64,000 bases of DNA from GCA-2705995 sp965661625 (GCA_965661625.1 CBFIEM010000004.1:62001-126000), one strand, 5' to 3'; shown: positions 54,049-62,967, counted from the stretch's first letter. Program-made: numbers and translations. Notes: generated from the sequence alone by a model not told the origin.

Positions 54049-55851
54049 TCAATGCATCTCCATAAAATAAGGCATAAAGGCTTGTACCCCTGACATGCTT
54101 TTCACTTGCCTTATACGCTCATAATATTTCGCTTGTTCGCCCAACTCTTCTTCAATAAATGAATGTTTAACTGATGCTGAAAACTCCTTCATTAATACCT
54201 TGAACGGATCTTCTACTTTAGGCAAGTCTTTCACCTTATAGTGTTCCAAACCTGCCACTTGAGAAGCGTATAAAATTGCTGCATCCAGTCCACCCAAAGT
54301 ATCTACCAATCCAATTTCCAATGCATCATCTCCGGTCCAAACACGCCCTTGTCCAATTGCGTCCACTTCAGCTTTGGTCATATTTCTTCCCGTTGATACA
54401 CGAGTCAGAAACGTACTGTAAATTTTGTCCACAGATTTCTGAAGTTTTCGATACTCAAAATCGCTCAATGCCCTGTTGGCAGAAATGAAATCTGCGTGGT
54501 CATTGGTTTTCACACCATCAAAAGTCAGCCCTAGCTTATTGTTCATTAGCCCTTTTAAATTGGGAATCATTCCAAATACTCCAATTGAGCCAGTTATTGT
54601 TGTAGGGTTTGCAAATATTTTATCTGACCCTGATGCTATGTAGTATCCACCTGAAGCAGCAACATCACCCATAGATACGACGAAGGGCTTAGCGGCACGT
54701 GCTAATTGCGTTTCCTTCCAAATCACCTCAGAAGCCAAAGCACTCCCTCCTGGTGAATTTATACGCAGCACAATTGCTTTTACGTCTGAATCATTGCGCG
54801 CTTCCATAAGGGCTTCAGCGATGGTAACTGACCCCATGCTCTCCTCAGAGCTCTCACCACTAACGATAGCACCAGATGCATAAATTACGGCAATTTCATC
54901 ATCGATTTCGTATGATTTCGGAGCTCCCTCTTTGCGCACTTTATGCTTGCTGTAATCAGATAATGCAACCAGTTCAAGCTCGTCTTCCTCAGCAATATCT
55001 GTTTTTAATTTCAGCAAGTCAATTACTTCATTTCGGTATTTCAACCCATCAACCAAGTTATTTGAAAGTGCCTCCTCTGCTTGGTTCCCAACAAGGCTAT
55101 CTGCCAAGATATTGAGTTCCGCTACACTGATAGCACGTTCGTTAGATACCCCAGACACCATTCTTCCCCAAACACTGGTTAATAATTGCGCAGTTTGTCT
55201 GCGGTTTGCATCACTCATTTTCTCGTACATGAATGGCTCCACGGCGCTCTTAAACTTGTTATTTGATCCTCTTACTATTTGAACGTCGATATCTAGCTTC
55301 TCTAGCATTCCTTTAAAAAACATCACCTCAGCACTAAGTCCTTTGAAGTCGATTTCCCCTAATGGATTCAAGTATACTTCATCAGCAGCTGTAGCTAAGT
55401 AATATGCTGCTTGGGAATATCCCTCACTATACGCGACAATCCACTTCCCAGCATCTTTAAAAGCCAAAAGTTCATTGCGGATTTCTTCTAAGGTGCCCAT
55501 ACCTCCCCTGAAGCTCGTCAAGTCCAAAAACACACCGTCGATATCTTCATCGTAAGCAGCATTATCAATTGATTTGAGAATAGATTCAAGTCCATTTTGA
55601 CCTGCTCCCTTAAAAGGTCCAACGTTCAATTTTGAAAACGGATCGTTAGCTGCACGGTCAACTATTTGTCGGTCAAGTTTAATGTGAAGAATGGAATGAT
55701 CTTCAACTTTCACAACTTTATCCTGCTTTCCCAAAGATTCTAGCGAGGCTACTACGCCAGCTATTCCTATGAAAAAAATGACTAATAAAATTGTTCCTGC
55801 AACAACAAATCCAAGTGCGCTCGCAAATACGGTCTTAAAAAACTGCTTCAT
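54049..55851 (-). CDS. sppA: Signal peptide peptidase SppA, 67K type
   Basis: 600 residues. An N-terminal membrane anchor (GFVVAGTILLVIFFIGIAGVV) is followed by two tandem S49 peptidase domains. The second carries the catalytic Ser in GDVAASGGYYIASG, and the first supplies the Lys region (IVAYSEGYSQAAYYLATAAD). SppA clears cleaved signal peptides in the membrane. The frame is open to 55995, but a promoter at 55873 lies inside that extension, so the ATG at 55851 is the start. Confidence 0.94.
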   Translation of the reverse strand: MKQFFKTVFASALGFVVAGTILLVIFFIGIAGVVASLESLGKQDKVVKVEDHSILHIKLDRQIVDRAANDPFSKLNVGPFKGAGQNGLESILKSIDNAAYDEDIDGVFLDLTSFRGGMGTLEEIRNELLAFKDAGKWIVAYSEGYSQAAYYLATAADEVYLNPLGEIDFKGLSAEVMFFKGMLEKLDIDVQIVRGSNNKFKSAVEPFMYEKMSDANRRQTAQLLTSVWGRMVSGVSNERAISVAELNILADSLVGNQAEEALSNNLVDGLKYRNEVIDLLKLKTDIAEEDELELVALSDYSKHKVRKEGAPKSYEIDDEIAVIYASGAIVSGESSEESMGSVTIAEALMEARNDSDVKAIVLRINSPGGSALASEVIWKETQLARAAKPFVVSMGDVAASGGYYIASGSDKIFANPTTITGSIGVFGMIPNLKGLMNNKLGLTFDGVKTNDHADFISANRALSDFEYRKLQKSVDKIYSTFLTRVSTGRNMTKAEVDAIGQGRVWTGDDALEIGLVDTLGGLDAAILYASQVAGLEHYKVKDLPKVEDPFKVLMKEFSASVKHSFIEEELGEQAKYYERIRQVKSMSGVQAFMPYFMEMH

Positions 55852-55872
55852 AATTTTTCTATTTATTGAGGA

Positions 55873-55904
55873 CAAATGTAAAGGTGTCGGGCATTGAATC
55901 GCAA
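55873..55904 (-). promoter_or_regulatory. Promoter of sppA
   Basis: Minus strand: TTG (55902-55904), 21 bases, TACATTTG (55873-55880), 21 bases before the ATG at 55851. Confidence 0.6.
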
Positions 55905-55964
55905 GCTTATTACAGGAGTGGGAATAATTTCGTGTAAACGGAAAAATTTCTCTGATAGCCTGAA

Positions 55965-55972
55965 TACCTTTG
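55965..55972 (+). promoter_or_regulatory. -7 box for folK
   Basis: TACCTTTG ends eight bases before the ATG at 55981, leaving almost no leader and excluding the longer upstream frame. Confidence 0.55.
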
Positions 55973-55980
55973 CTGCAGTT

Positions 55981-56481
55981 ATGAAAATTAAGCACAGCAG
56001 TTTTTTATTACTCGGAGGAAATGAAGCAAATACACTCGTGCTTTTTGACCAAGTTCGAAATCATCTTGATACATCGAACAAAATGGGCATAGTGGAAGTC
56101 TCTTCGGTATACGCTAGTCCACCATGGGGGTTTGATGCAAATCGTGACTTTTACAATCAAGTAATGCACATCACTACATCGCTTTCTGCACAGGAATTGT
56201 TGAAACACCTATTATCGCTAGAAGAAAAATTAGGAAGAACTCGAAGTGAAAAATTAGGCTATCAGTCGAGGAGTATTGATATTGATATACTCTATTTTAA
56301 TGCAGAGGTTATCGACACACCTATTCTCAAGATTCCTCACCCTCGATTGCACCTACGAAGATTTACCATGATGCCATTGGCAGAAATTGCACCAAAGCAC
56401 TTGCACCCTCAGTTAAAGCTAGATCAAGAAACGCTTCTCAGAAAATGCACAGACAAGTCTAACGTAACTCGAATCGCATGA
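55981..56481 (+). CDS. folK: 6-hydroxymethyl-7,8-dihydropterin pyrophosphokinase
   Basis: 166 residues. HPPK motifs: FLLLGGNEANT, VYASPPWGFDANRDFYNQV, and the Mg/ATP-binding RSIDIDILYFN and IPHPRLHLRRFTMMPLAEIAP. It adds pyrophosphate from ATP to the pterin for folate synthesis. It complements pabB at 19 kb. The reading frame could extend to 55894, but the promoter excludes that. It overlaps the next gene by four bases (ATGA). Confidence 0.93.
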   Translation: MKIKHSSFLLLGGNEANTLVLFDQVRNHLDTSNKMGIVEVSSVYASPPWGFDANRDFYNQVMHITTSLSAQELLKHLLSLEEKLGRTRSEKLGYQSRSIDIDILYFNAEVIDTPILKIPHPRLHLRRFTMMPLAEIAPKHLHPQLKLDQETLLRKCTDKSNVTRIA

Positions 56482-57110
56482 AATATACGTATGTCGCTAT
56501 TGAAGGAATGATTGGTGCAGGAAAGACAACACTTGCTGAAATGCTTTCGGATGCGATGGACTTTAGACTTTACCGCGAACAATTCGAGGAAAATCCTTTT
56601 CTCCCCTTGTTTTATAAAGACCCGAAGAAATACAACTTCCCCTTAGAAATGAGTTTTCTCGCAGAGCGATACAAACAACTTGCACAAGATCCACCAACAC
56701 CAAGCCTATTTGATCATGGAATCATTTCAGACTTCATGTTCGAAAAGTGTTTGATCTTTGCAAAAACAAACTTGAGTAAAGAGGAGTTCGAGCTATTCAG
56801 GCAATTCTATCATGCCATTAATCCAAGTTGGCCACAACCGCAACTTCTCGTTTACTTGTATACAACTCCGCAAGCTGCCTTGTCTAATATTTTAAAACGA
56901 GGACGAACTTACGAGCAATCTATCCCACTCAAATACTTGGAAAAAGTGCAGCGTAACTATTTAGCCGTACTCAAACGCAAAAGGCATCAGGCTGTGTTAA
57001 TATTGGATGTTTCCAATATGGATTTCGTTAAAAACCAAAGCGACTTCACAAAGCTTAAAAATGCCATTTGGAAAAACCATCCAATTGGACTTTCTCATTT
57101 GCAGCTCTGA
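56478..57110 (+). CDS. Second deoxynucleoside-kinase-like protein
   Basis: 210 residues of the dNK fold: P-loop EGMIGAGKTTLAEML, EENPFLPLFYKDPKKYNFPL, MSFLAERYKQL and a lid-like KRGRTYE. Where the dNK of this genome (49697) has DRT, this one reads FDHGIISDFMF, so the usual Arg in the DRS-type motif is replaced. It is translationally coupled to folK. It could have a different nucleoside specificity or another substrate; activity is not shown. Confidence 0.85.
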   Translation: MKYTYVAIEGMIGAGKTTLAEMLSDAMDFRLYREQFEENPFLPLFYKDPKKYNFPLEMSFLAERYKQLAQDPPTPSLFDHGIISDFMFEKCLIFAKTNLSKEEFELFRQFYHAINPSWPQPQLLVYLYTTPQAALSNILKRGRTYEQSIPLKYLEKVQRNYLAVLKRKRHQAVLILDVSNMDFVKNQSDFTKLKNAIWKNHPIGLSHLQL

Positions 57111-57145
57111 ACCCCATGAATACTGAAATCATACCCGTTTCAATA

Positions 57146-57176
57146 TTTGTTTTTTTGAAACATTAGAGTAGCTTTG
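57146..57176 (+). promoter_or_regulatory. Promoter of the TPR lipoprotein gene
   Basis: TTTG (57146-57149), 19 bases, TAGCTTTG (57169-57176): an excellent match with ideal spacing; leader about 31 bases. Confidence 0.75.
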
Positions 57177-57212
57177 CTCCCAAATCTTTTGAAAGACAAA
57201 ACTTTATTAGAA

Positions 57213-58922
57213 ATGAAAATCAACTCCCTCAAAACGTTACCATTGGCAGCAGCAATTGCTATTGGACTAGTTTCCTGCAATCCATTGAAGAAAATGGAGA
57301 AAAATGCAGAGATCATTGAGTTCACTGCCACTCCAGACCCCATAGAAATGCATGGAGATAGCGTGGAAGTAATCGTAAATGGTACATTTCCTACTAAATA
57401 TTTTCACAAGCTAGCACAGGTCGTTGTTACGCCTGTTTTCAAGAAGGATTCAGTAACTGTTAAAGAGTTTGACTCAATGCAGTTTCAAGGTGAGCGTCTT
57501 GAAGAAGAGGGTTACGACAAAATCAAATTCATGGAAGGAGGCAAATTTGAGTTCACAACCAAGCTTCCTTATGAAGAGGCAATGCAAAAAGGAAAGCTGT
57601 TTGCTAAACTTGATGCTACCTATAAAGCAAAGCAACAATCACTTGGTGAGATTTTTATCGCTGAAGGGACTGTTACTACTTCTGCTTTGGTTATGTCAGA
57701 TGATCGCCCAATTATAGGTGCTGACAATTTCGAGCGCATTACAACTGAAAACCTTAAGGCTACAATTAATTACCTCATCAACTCATCTCAAGTTCGATCT
57801 ACAGAAACTCGTGATGAAGACATGACTCAGTTAGCTGAAGACATTAAGATGCGTGCAGCTGATAGCACCTATATGTTCAAGAAACTTGCAGTAATGGGGT
57901 ATGCTTCACCTGATGGTGAAATTAGCTTGAATGACAACCTTGCAAACGATCGTGCTGCTTCTGCTGGAAAAGCAGTTGAGCGCATCCTCAGCAGAAACAA
58001 AGCCGAAACTGAAAAAGAAGACCTAGCTGCTTATGAAGGAGCTGGGGAAGACTGGGCTGGCTTCAAACGCGAAATGCAAAATTCAGACATTGAGGATAAA
58101 GAGTTGATCTTACGTGTTCTTGAAATGTATACAGACAACGCTAAGCGCGAGCAAGAAATTAAAAACTTAGCTGCCACTTATGTTGAAGTTGCTGATAAAA
58201 TTTTACCAAAATTACGTCGTGCAGAAATCACCCTTACAGTTGACAAAGTTGGGAGAACTGATGAGCAAATCGCTGAATTAGCTGCAAATGATCCTGCTCA
58301 ACTGAATGTAGAAGAAATTCTATACGCTGCCACATTGACGAATGACATGAACCAGAAATTAGACATCTATCAGAAAGCTGCACAGCACTTTCCTGAAGAC
58401 TGGAGAACTCATAACAATGTTGGATACTTATACTTATTACAAAACAAGTTAGCGGAAGCTGAAACACAGTTCAATAAAGCAAATAGTGTAGAGAACACAC
58501 CAGTAGTAAACAATAACCTTGGAGTTATTGCTCGCTTGAATGGTGATCGCGCGATGGCTGCTGAGTACTATGACAAAGCAAACGGAGCAGGTAAAGATGT
58601 TAATTACAATAAAGGAATTGTAAACATAAAAGACGGCGACTACGAAGACGCAGTTTCTAACCTATCTGGCTTTGATAGCTTCAATACAGCGCTTGCTCAA
58701 TATTTGAATGGAGATGCTGATGCAGCAATGAGCACTTTAGAAAATAGTGAAGAGGGAAAAACTGCAGAAGGTTATTACTTGAAAGCTGTTATCGGAGCTT
58801 CACAAGACAACAAGGAATTAGTAATGAGCAACCTGAAAACAGCTGTTAGTAAAGATGCTTCAATGAAACAACAAGCTATGAACGACGTATCATTCTCGAA
58901 ATACGATCTTTCAAGCTTATAA
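57213..58922 (+). CDS. OmpA-like/TPR lipoprotein
   Basis: 569 residues. A lipoprotein signal ends IGLVSC (Cys ~20-22). An N-terminal beta-rich region (EFTATPDPIEMHGDSVEVIV) is followed by an OmpA-like segment (AVMGYASPDGEISLNDNLANDRAASAGKAV) that could bind peptidoglycan. TPR-type repeats come next from about residue 365 (DWRTHNNVGYLYLLQNKLAEAE, TPVVNNNLGVIARLNGDRAMAAEYY). It has a strong promoter and terminator, so it is probably well expressed. A link to cell-wall attachment or the type IX machinery is plausible but not demonstrated. Confidence 0.82.
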   Translation: MKINSLKTLPLAAAIAIGLVSCNPLKKMEKNAEIIEFTATPDPIEMHGDSVEVIVNGTFPTKYFHKLAQVVVTPVFKKDSVTVKEFDSMQFQGERLEEEGYDKIKFMEGGKFEFTTKLPYEEAMQKGKLFAKLDATYKAKQQSLGEIFIAEGTVTTSALVMSDDRPIIGADNFERITTENLKATINYLINSSQVRSTETRDEDMTQLAEDIKMRAADSTYMFKKLAVMGYASPDGEISLNDNLANDRAASAGKAVERILSRNKAETEKEDLAAYEGAGEDWAGFKREMQNSDIEDKELILRVLEMYTDNAKREQEIKNLAATYVEVADKILPKLRRAEITLTVDKVGRTDEQIAELAANDPAQLNVEEILYAATLTNDMNQKLDIYQKAAQHFPEDWRTHNNVGYLYLLQNKLAEAETQFNKANSVENTPVVNNNLGVIARLNGDRAMAAEYYDKANGAGKDVNYNKGIVNIKDGDYEDAVSNLSGFDSFNTALAQYLNGDADAAMSTLENSEEGKTAEGYYLKAVIGASQDNKELVMSNLKTAVSKDASMKQQAMNDVSFSKYDLSSL

Positions 58923-58948
58923 GTTTTGTATAAAGGATTAAACAAAAA

Positions 58949-58977
58949 GCCACTGGTTCAAACCAGTGGCTTTTTTT
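58949..58977 (+). terminator. Intrinsic terminator after the TPR lipoprotein gene
   Basis: GCCACTGGTT and AACCAGTGGC (58961-58970) with a two-base centre, then seven T (58971-58977). The innermost pairs must open to form a loop. Confidence 0.9.
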
Positions 58978-59009
58978 GTGTTTCAGAAATCAATATCTTC
59001 ACGCTCGTT

Positions 59010-59222
59010 ATGAAACATGTACTGAATTTCATTCTTCTCATTGCTTTAGCTAGTTCTTTTGGTAACTGCAGGAAGTGCTATGATTGCAAAAAGCAGATTG
59101 TTATAGAAGATCGCGACGGCAACCTGGTCAAAACTGATGTTTACGACGAGGAGGAAGCTTGCAAAAATCGTGAAAAGGATAAGTACGAAGATGATGGCTA
59201 TACCTGCACATCACAACTTTAA
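59010..59222 (+). CDS. Tiny Cys-rich lipoprotein 1
   Basis: 70 residues. Signal region KHVLNFILLIALASSFGNC gives a lipobox-like SFGNC. The mature peptide begins CRKCYDCKK (three Cys spaced C-x2-C-x2-C), then a charged middle and a fourth and fifth Cys (EEACKNREK, YTCTSQL). The ending DDGYTCTSQL resembles the next gene (DNGWSCTND). Disulfide or metal binding is possible. No known family is recognised. Upstream TATCTTCA is a poor -7 match. Confidence 0.7.
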   Translation: MKHVLNFILLIALASSFGNCRKCYDCKKQIVIEDRDGNLVKTDVYDEEEACKNREKDKYEDDGYTCTSQL

Positions 59223-59234
59223 CGCACTAATTAT

Positions 59235-59242
59235 TATATTTG
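59235..59242 (+). promoter_or_regulatory. -7 box for Cys-rich lipoprotein 2
   Basis: TATATTTG, an exact TAnnTTTG match, 23 bases before the ATG at 59266, so the second gene can be transcribed on its own. Confidence 0.55.
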
Positions 59243-59265
59243 ACAATCATTCAATTATTATAAAC

Positions 59266-59460
59266 ATGAAGAAATTAATACTTGGGTTATCGATTATCGC
59301 CACATCATTCTTTAGCGTTTCATGCGAGCAGTGTGTAACATGTACTTTTGATGATCCCGACCAAGGTGTAATTGAAGATAATTTTTGTGGCAGTGGAGCT
59401 ACACTCGAAGATCAAGAGACGCTTCACGAGGATAATGGCTGGTCTTGTACAAACGATTAG
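59266..59460 (+). CDS. Tiny Cys-rich lipoprotein 2
   Basis: 64 residues. Signal KKLILGLSIIATSFFSVSC, then CEQCVTCTFDDPD with the same C-x2-C-x2-C start as its neighbour, later FCGSGATLED and the closing GWSCTND. The shared framework of the pair (anchor Cys, CxxCxxC, acidic middle, D-x-G-(Y/W)-x-C-T end) suggests a tandem duplication that has diverged. Function unknown. It overlaps the convergent methyltransferase gene by four bases. Confidence 0.75.
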   Translation: MKKLILGLSIIATSFFSVSCEQCVTCTFDDPDQGVIEDNFCGSGATLEDQETLHEDNGWSCTND

Positions 59461-59990
59461 GTCATCAACTGCCTGTAAGCCTCCCAAAGAACTATTCCTG
59501 CACTAACTGAAACATTTAAAGAGTGCTTTGTACCTGATTGTGGAATTTCTACAATTTCATCTGCTATATCGAGTAGACTATCGGTTACGCCAAATACTTC
59601 ATTTCCAAAAATGAGTACGCATTTTTCAGTTGTTTCAAAAGCGACATCTTGCAACCATGTCTTCTGAGTGGCCTGTTCTATTGCTATAACTTTGTATCCT
59701 TTCCGCTTTAACCCAGTCACAGCACTCAAAGCGTCTTCAGCATACTCCCATTCCATTGATTCAGTAGCGCCTAAAGCTGTGCGATGAATATCCTTGTGTG
59801 GAGGAACTGCTGTTATTCCGCATAATACAATACGCTCAACTGCAAACGCATCACTTGTTCTAAAAAATGACCCAATATTATTCAGACTTCGAATATTATC
59901 TAGAACAACTGAAACCCCCATCTTCTCAAGCTTTTTAAACTCGCTGAGTGATGGCCTGTCTAACTCTTCATTCTTCAATTTTCTGTTCAT
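59457..59990 (-). CDS. TrmH/SpoU-family RNA methyltransferase
   Basis: 177 residues, SPOUT knot fold. Motif 1 NIRSLNNIGSFFRTSDAF, motif 2 LIFGNEVFGV, motif 3 EIPQSGTKHSLNVSVSAGIV. It methylates the 2'-O ribose of tRNA or rRNA; the target is not predictable. There is no N-terminal substrate-binding extension, so this is a minimal form. It converges on Cys-rich lipoprotein 2 with a four-base overlap. Confidence 0.92.
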   Translation of the reverse strand: MNRKLKNEELDRPSLSEFKKLEKMGVSVVLDNIRSLNNIGSFFRTSDAFAVERIVLCGITAVPPHKDIHRTALGATESMEWEYAEDALSAVTGLKRKGYKVIAIEQATQKTWLQDVAFETTEKCVLIFGNEVFGVTDSLLDIADEIVEIPQSGTKHSLNVSVSAGIVLWEAYRQLMT

Positions 59991-60066
59991 AATTCTTTAT
60001 AACTTGGAGTAGCATCAGACTGCATCCTGTTCAGAAGGTTATAATTTTACACAAAACGAAGGTACT

Positions 60067-62679
60067 TTGAGCGGAAAAAAGAACGCACAAAAATCAGCGG
60101 AAACTCCGTTGATGAAACAATATAACAGCATTAAGTCTAAGCACCCTGATGCTTTACTACTTTTCCGTGTTGGAGATTTTTACGAAACATTCGGAAGTGA
60201 TGCAATTAAAGCCAGTAAAATACTTGGAATAGTTCTTACACAACGTAAAAATGGTGCCGCTGCTCAAATTGAGCTCGCTGGATTTCCGCATCACTCTTTA
60301 GACACCTATTTACCAAAACTCGTTCGCGCCGGTCAGCGAGTTGCCATCTGTGATCAATTAGAAGACCCTAAGGCAACAAAAAAGATTGTTAAACGGGGAA
60401 TTACGGAATTAGTTACACCCGGGGTAACATTGAGTGATCAGGTGCTCGAACATAAAAAAAACAATTTCCTAGCCGCAGTGCACTTCGATAAAAAGGTTTT
60501 TGGGGTTTCGTTCTTAGACATATCTACAGGTGAGTTTTTGACAGCACAAGGAAATCAACCTTACATTGATAAGCTTTTACAATCATTCAGTCCAAGCGAA
60601 GTGCTAATTGACCGCAGGTTTGCCCAACAGTTTGCACAAACGTTTGGACAATCGTACTTCACGTATTACTTGGATGACTGGATTTTTAATCCTGAATTTG
60701 GACAGGAAACACTACTCAAACAATTTGGCACTAAGTCATTAAAAGGGTTTGGCATAGAAGGGTTAACAGCTGGTATAATTGCAAGTGGTGCATGTTTGCA
60801 TTACCTCTCGGCAACTGAACATCATCAAACACAGCACATTCAAAAAATTTCACGGATTGAGGAAAATGAGCATGTGTGGCTTGATCGGTTTACCATTCGC
60901 AACCTTGAGTTATTCAATAGCCCCAATCAAGGTGCTCGTACGCTTATCGACATCCTCGATAAAACTGCTTCTCCTATGGGGGCGCGTCAAATGCGAAGGT
61001 GGATGGCATTGCCTTTAAAAAATGAAGCTCAAATCAAACAACGACACGATATTGTTGACTACTTCATGTCTCATGAGACGTTAACCGATTTGTGTGTTTC
61101 TCATATTGGACAAATGGGAGACCTTGAGCGCCTTATTTCAAAAGTTGCCGTTCAGCGTATTAATCCGCGTGAATTACTTCATCTAAAAAAAGGGCTCCAG
61201 GCGATCATTCCTATAAAAACTGCCTGTACAGAGTCAAACTCTGAACCGCTTAGCGCTTATGGCGATCAACTACACCCATGTGAGCAGATAATTCAAAAAC
61301 TACACGCTACTTTAGCTTCTGAAGCTCCTGCTCAATTGGTCAAAGGAGGAGTCATTGCCAATGGGGTGAACAAAGAACTCGATGAGCTCAGAGGCCTAGC
61401 TCATACTTCCAAAGATTTCCTCGCACAAATGCAAAAGCGAGAAATGGAAAACACTGGCATTACCTCCCTTAAAGTATCCTACAACAATGTATTTGGATAC
61501 TATTTCGAAGTGAGAAATACACATAAAGATAAGGTTCCAGAAGCCTGGATTCGCAAACAAACCCTTGTCAATGCAGAAAGATATATCACTCCTGAACTAA
61601 AAGAATATGAGTCCAAGATTCTTGGCGCCGAAGACAAAATAAGGGTTCTAGAAGCAACACTTTTCCAAGAACTCGTAAAAGAAACAGCCGCTTACACAGA
61701 TGCCATTCAAGCCAACTCCATTCGAATCGCTAGCCTTGACTGCCTCTTGTCTTTTGCCTCGCTAGCCAAAATCAATAATTACTGTCGCCCATTAGTCTCG
61801 AATGACCTCGAGCTAGATATTACAGGAGGTAGACACCCCGTTATTGAACAGCAACTCTCTGAAGATCAAGCGTATGTATCCAACGATGTCCGGCTTCAGA
61901 ACGATGACCAACAAATTCTAATGATTACTGGCCCAAACATGAGTGGGAAATCTGCTTTGTTACGACAAACTGCCTTAATCGTACTTATGGCTCAAATGGG
62001 TTCTTTTGTCCCGGCTGATGCTGCCCAAATTGGAATCATTGATAAATTATTTACCCGTGTAGGTGCATCAGATAATATATCAATGGGGGAATCCACATTC
62101 ATGGTAGAAATGAATGAAACCGCCAGCATCCTAAACAACCTTTCTGAGCGCAGCCTTATTTTACTCGATGAAATCGGACGAGGAACAAGCACTTATGATG
62201 GTATCAGTATTGCTTGGGCTATAGCTGAATTTATCCACACTCACAAAGCGGCACCTAAAACACTCTTTGCCACCCATTATCACGAATTAAATGAAATGTC
62301 CAAGTCTTTTCCTAGGATCAGAAACTACAACGTATCAATTAAGGAGGTTGACCATAAGATTGTATTCCTTAGAAAACTTGTACCAGGAGGTAGTAACCAT
62401 AGTTTTGGTATTCATGTTGCGAAACTTGCAGGTATCCCCAAAGAAGTTTTACTCAACGCTCAACAAGTCTTACACCAATTGGAGTCAAATCATGCAAACA
62501 AATCTGCACCAAGTGATTTATCGGCCAACAAAGACGACATGCAACTGAGTTTCTTTCAATTAGACGACCCAACTCTTGTTCAAATTAAACAAGAACTACA
62601 GTCGCTTGATATCAATAGCCTAACCCCCGTAGAAGCCCTCCTGAAACTGAATGAAATTAAAAAGCACATTGGCGCATAA
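60067..62679 (+). CDS. mutS: DNA mismatch repair protein MutS
   Basis: 870 residues. The mismatch-recognition motif is LLFRVGDFYETFGSDAI (Phe-x-Glu), the core includes QLEDPKATKKIVKRG, and the ATPase has Walker A ITGPNMSGKSALLRQ, SFVPAD and LILLDEIGRGTSTYDG with ATHYHEL. It is a full-length MutS1. Start is TTG at 60067, matching the usual SGK...ETPLMKQY opening; the sequence TACTTTGA directly over the start is not a proper -7 box. Its stop lies just upstream of the tRNA promoter. Confidence 0.97.
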   Translation: MSGKKNAQKSAETPLMKQYNSIKSKHPDALLLFRVGDFYETFGSDAIKASKILGIVLTQRKNGAAAQIELAGFPHHSLDTYLPKLVRAGQRVAICDQLEDPKATKKIVKRGITELVTPGVTLSDQVLEHKKNNFLAAVHFDKKVFGVSFLDISTGEFLTAQGNQPYIDKLLQSFSPSEVLIDRRFAQQFAQTFGQSYFTYYLDDWIFNPEFGQETLLKQFGTKSLKGFGIEGLTAGIIASGACLHYLSATEHHQTQHIQKISRIEENEHVWLDRFTIRNLELFNSPNQGARTLIDILDKTASPMGARQMRRWMALPLKNEAQIKQRHDIVDYFMSHETLTDLCVSHIGQMGDLERLISKVAVQRINPRELLHLKKGLQAIIPIKTACTESNSEPLSAYGDQLHPCEQIIQKLHATLASEAPAQLVKGGVIANGVNKELDELRGLAHTSKDFLAQMQKREMENTGITSLKVSYNNVFGYYFEVRNTHKDKVPEAWIRKQTLVNAERYITPELKEYESKILGAEDKIRVLEATLFQELVKETAAYTDAIQANSIRIASLDCLLSFASLAKINNYCRPLVSNDLELDITGGRHPVIEQQLSEDQAYVSNDVRLQNDDQQILMITGPNMSGKSALLRQTALIVLMAQMGSFVPADAAQIGIIDKLFTRVGASDNISMGESTFMVEMNETASILNNLSERSLILLDEIGRGTSTYDGISIAWAIAEFIHTHKAAPKTLFATHYHELNEMSKSFPRIRNYNVSIKEVDHKIVFLRKLVPGGSNHSFGIHVAKLAGIPKEVLLNAQQVLHQLESNHANKSAPSDLSANKDDMQLSFFQLDDPTLVQIKQELQSLDINSLTPVEALLKLNEIKKHIGA

Positions 62680-62695
62680 TGACAACTCATTTTTG

Positions 62696-62726
62696 TTTTG
62701 ATGATTCGATTTTTTAGCTACTTTTG
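62696..62726 (+). promoter_or_regulatory. Promoter of the tRNA-Gly/tRNA-Leu pair
   Basis: TTTTG (62696-62700), 18 bases, TACTTTTG (62719-62726), with the tRNA beginning nine bases later: a near-perfect Bacteroidota promoter. Confidence 0.75.
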
Positions 62727-62735
62727 TTGCCCCTT

Positions 62736-62808
<73 letters not shown>

Positions 62809-62813
62809 CAACT

Positions 62814-62839
62814 CCCTTCCTGACGTGGAAGGGTTTTTT
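62814..62839 (+). terminator. Terminator after tRNA-Gly
   Basis: CCCTTCC, loop TGACGT, GGAAGGG, then six T. It lies between two tRNA genes, so tRNA-Leu may be partly independent. Confidence 0.85.
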
Positions 62840-62882
62840 GTTTTCACGGTCAATACAAAAGTTTGACTAATTTTGACATTCC

Positions 62883-62967
62883 GCTCGGGTGGTGGAATTG
62901 GTAGACACGAGGGACTTAAAATCCCTTGACCATTGCGGTCGTGCGGGTTCAAGTCCCGCCCCGAGTA
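62883..62967 (+). tRNA. tRNA-Leu (anticodon TAA)
   Basis: The 85-base class II tRNA has acceptor GCTCGGG/CCCGAGT, anticodon arm GGGACTTAAAATCCC with TAA, a long variable arm (TTGACCATTGCGGTCGT) and T-arm GCGGGTTCAAGTCCCGC. The first acceptor pair is G1-U72, a wobble rather than the standard pair. No CCA is encoded. Discriminator is A. Confidence 0.95.

Noticed and set aside
55852..55995. N-terminal extension of sppA
   Set aside because: Contains a TACATTTG promoter box and lacks the membrane-anchor start; the ATG at 55851 begins a normal anchor.
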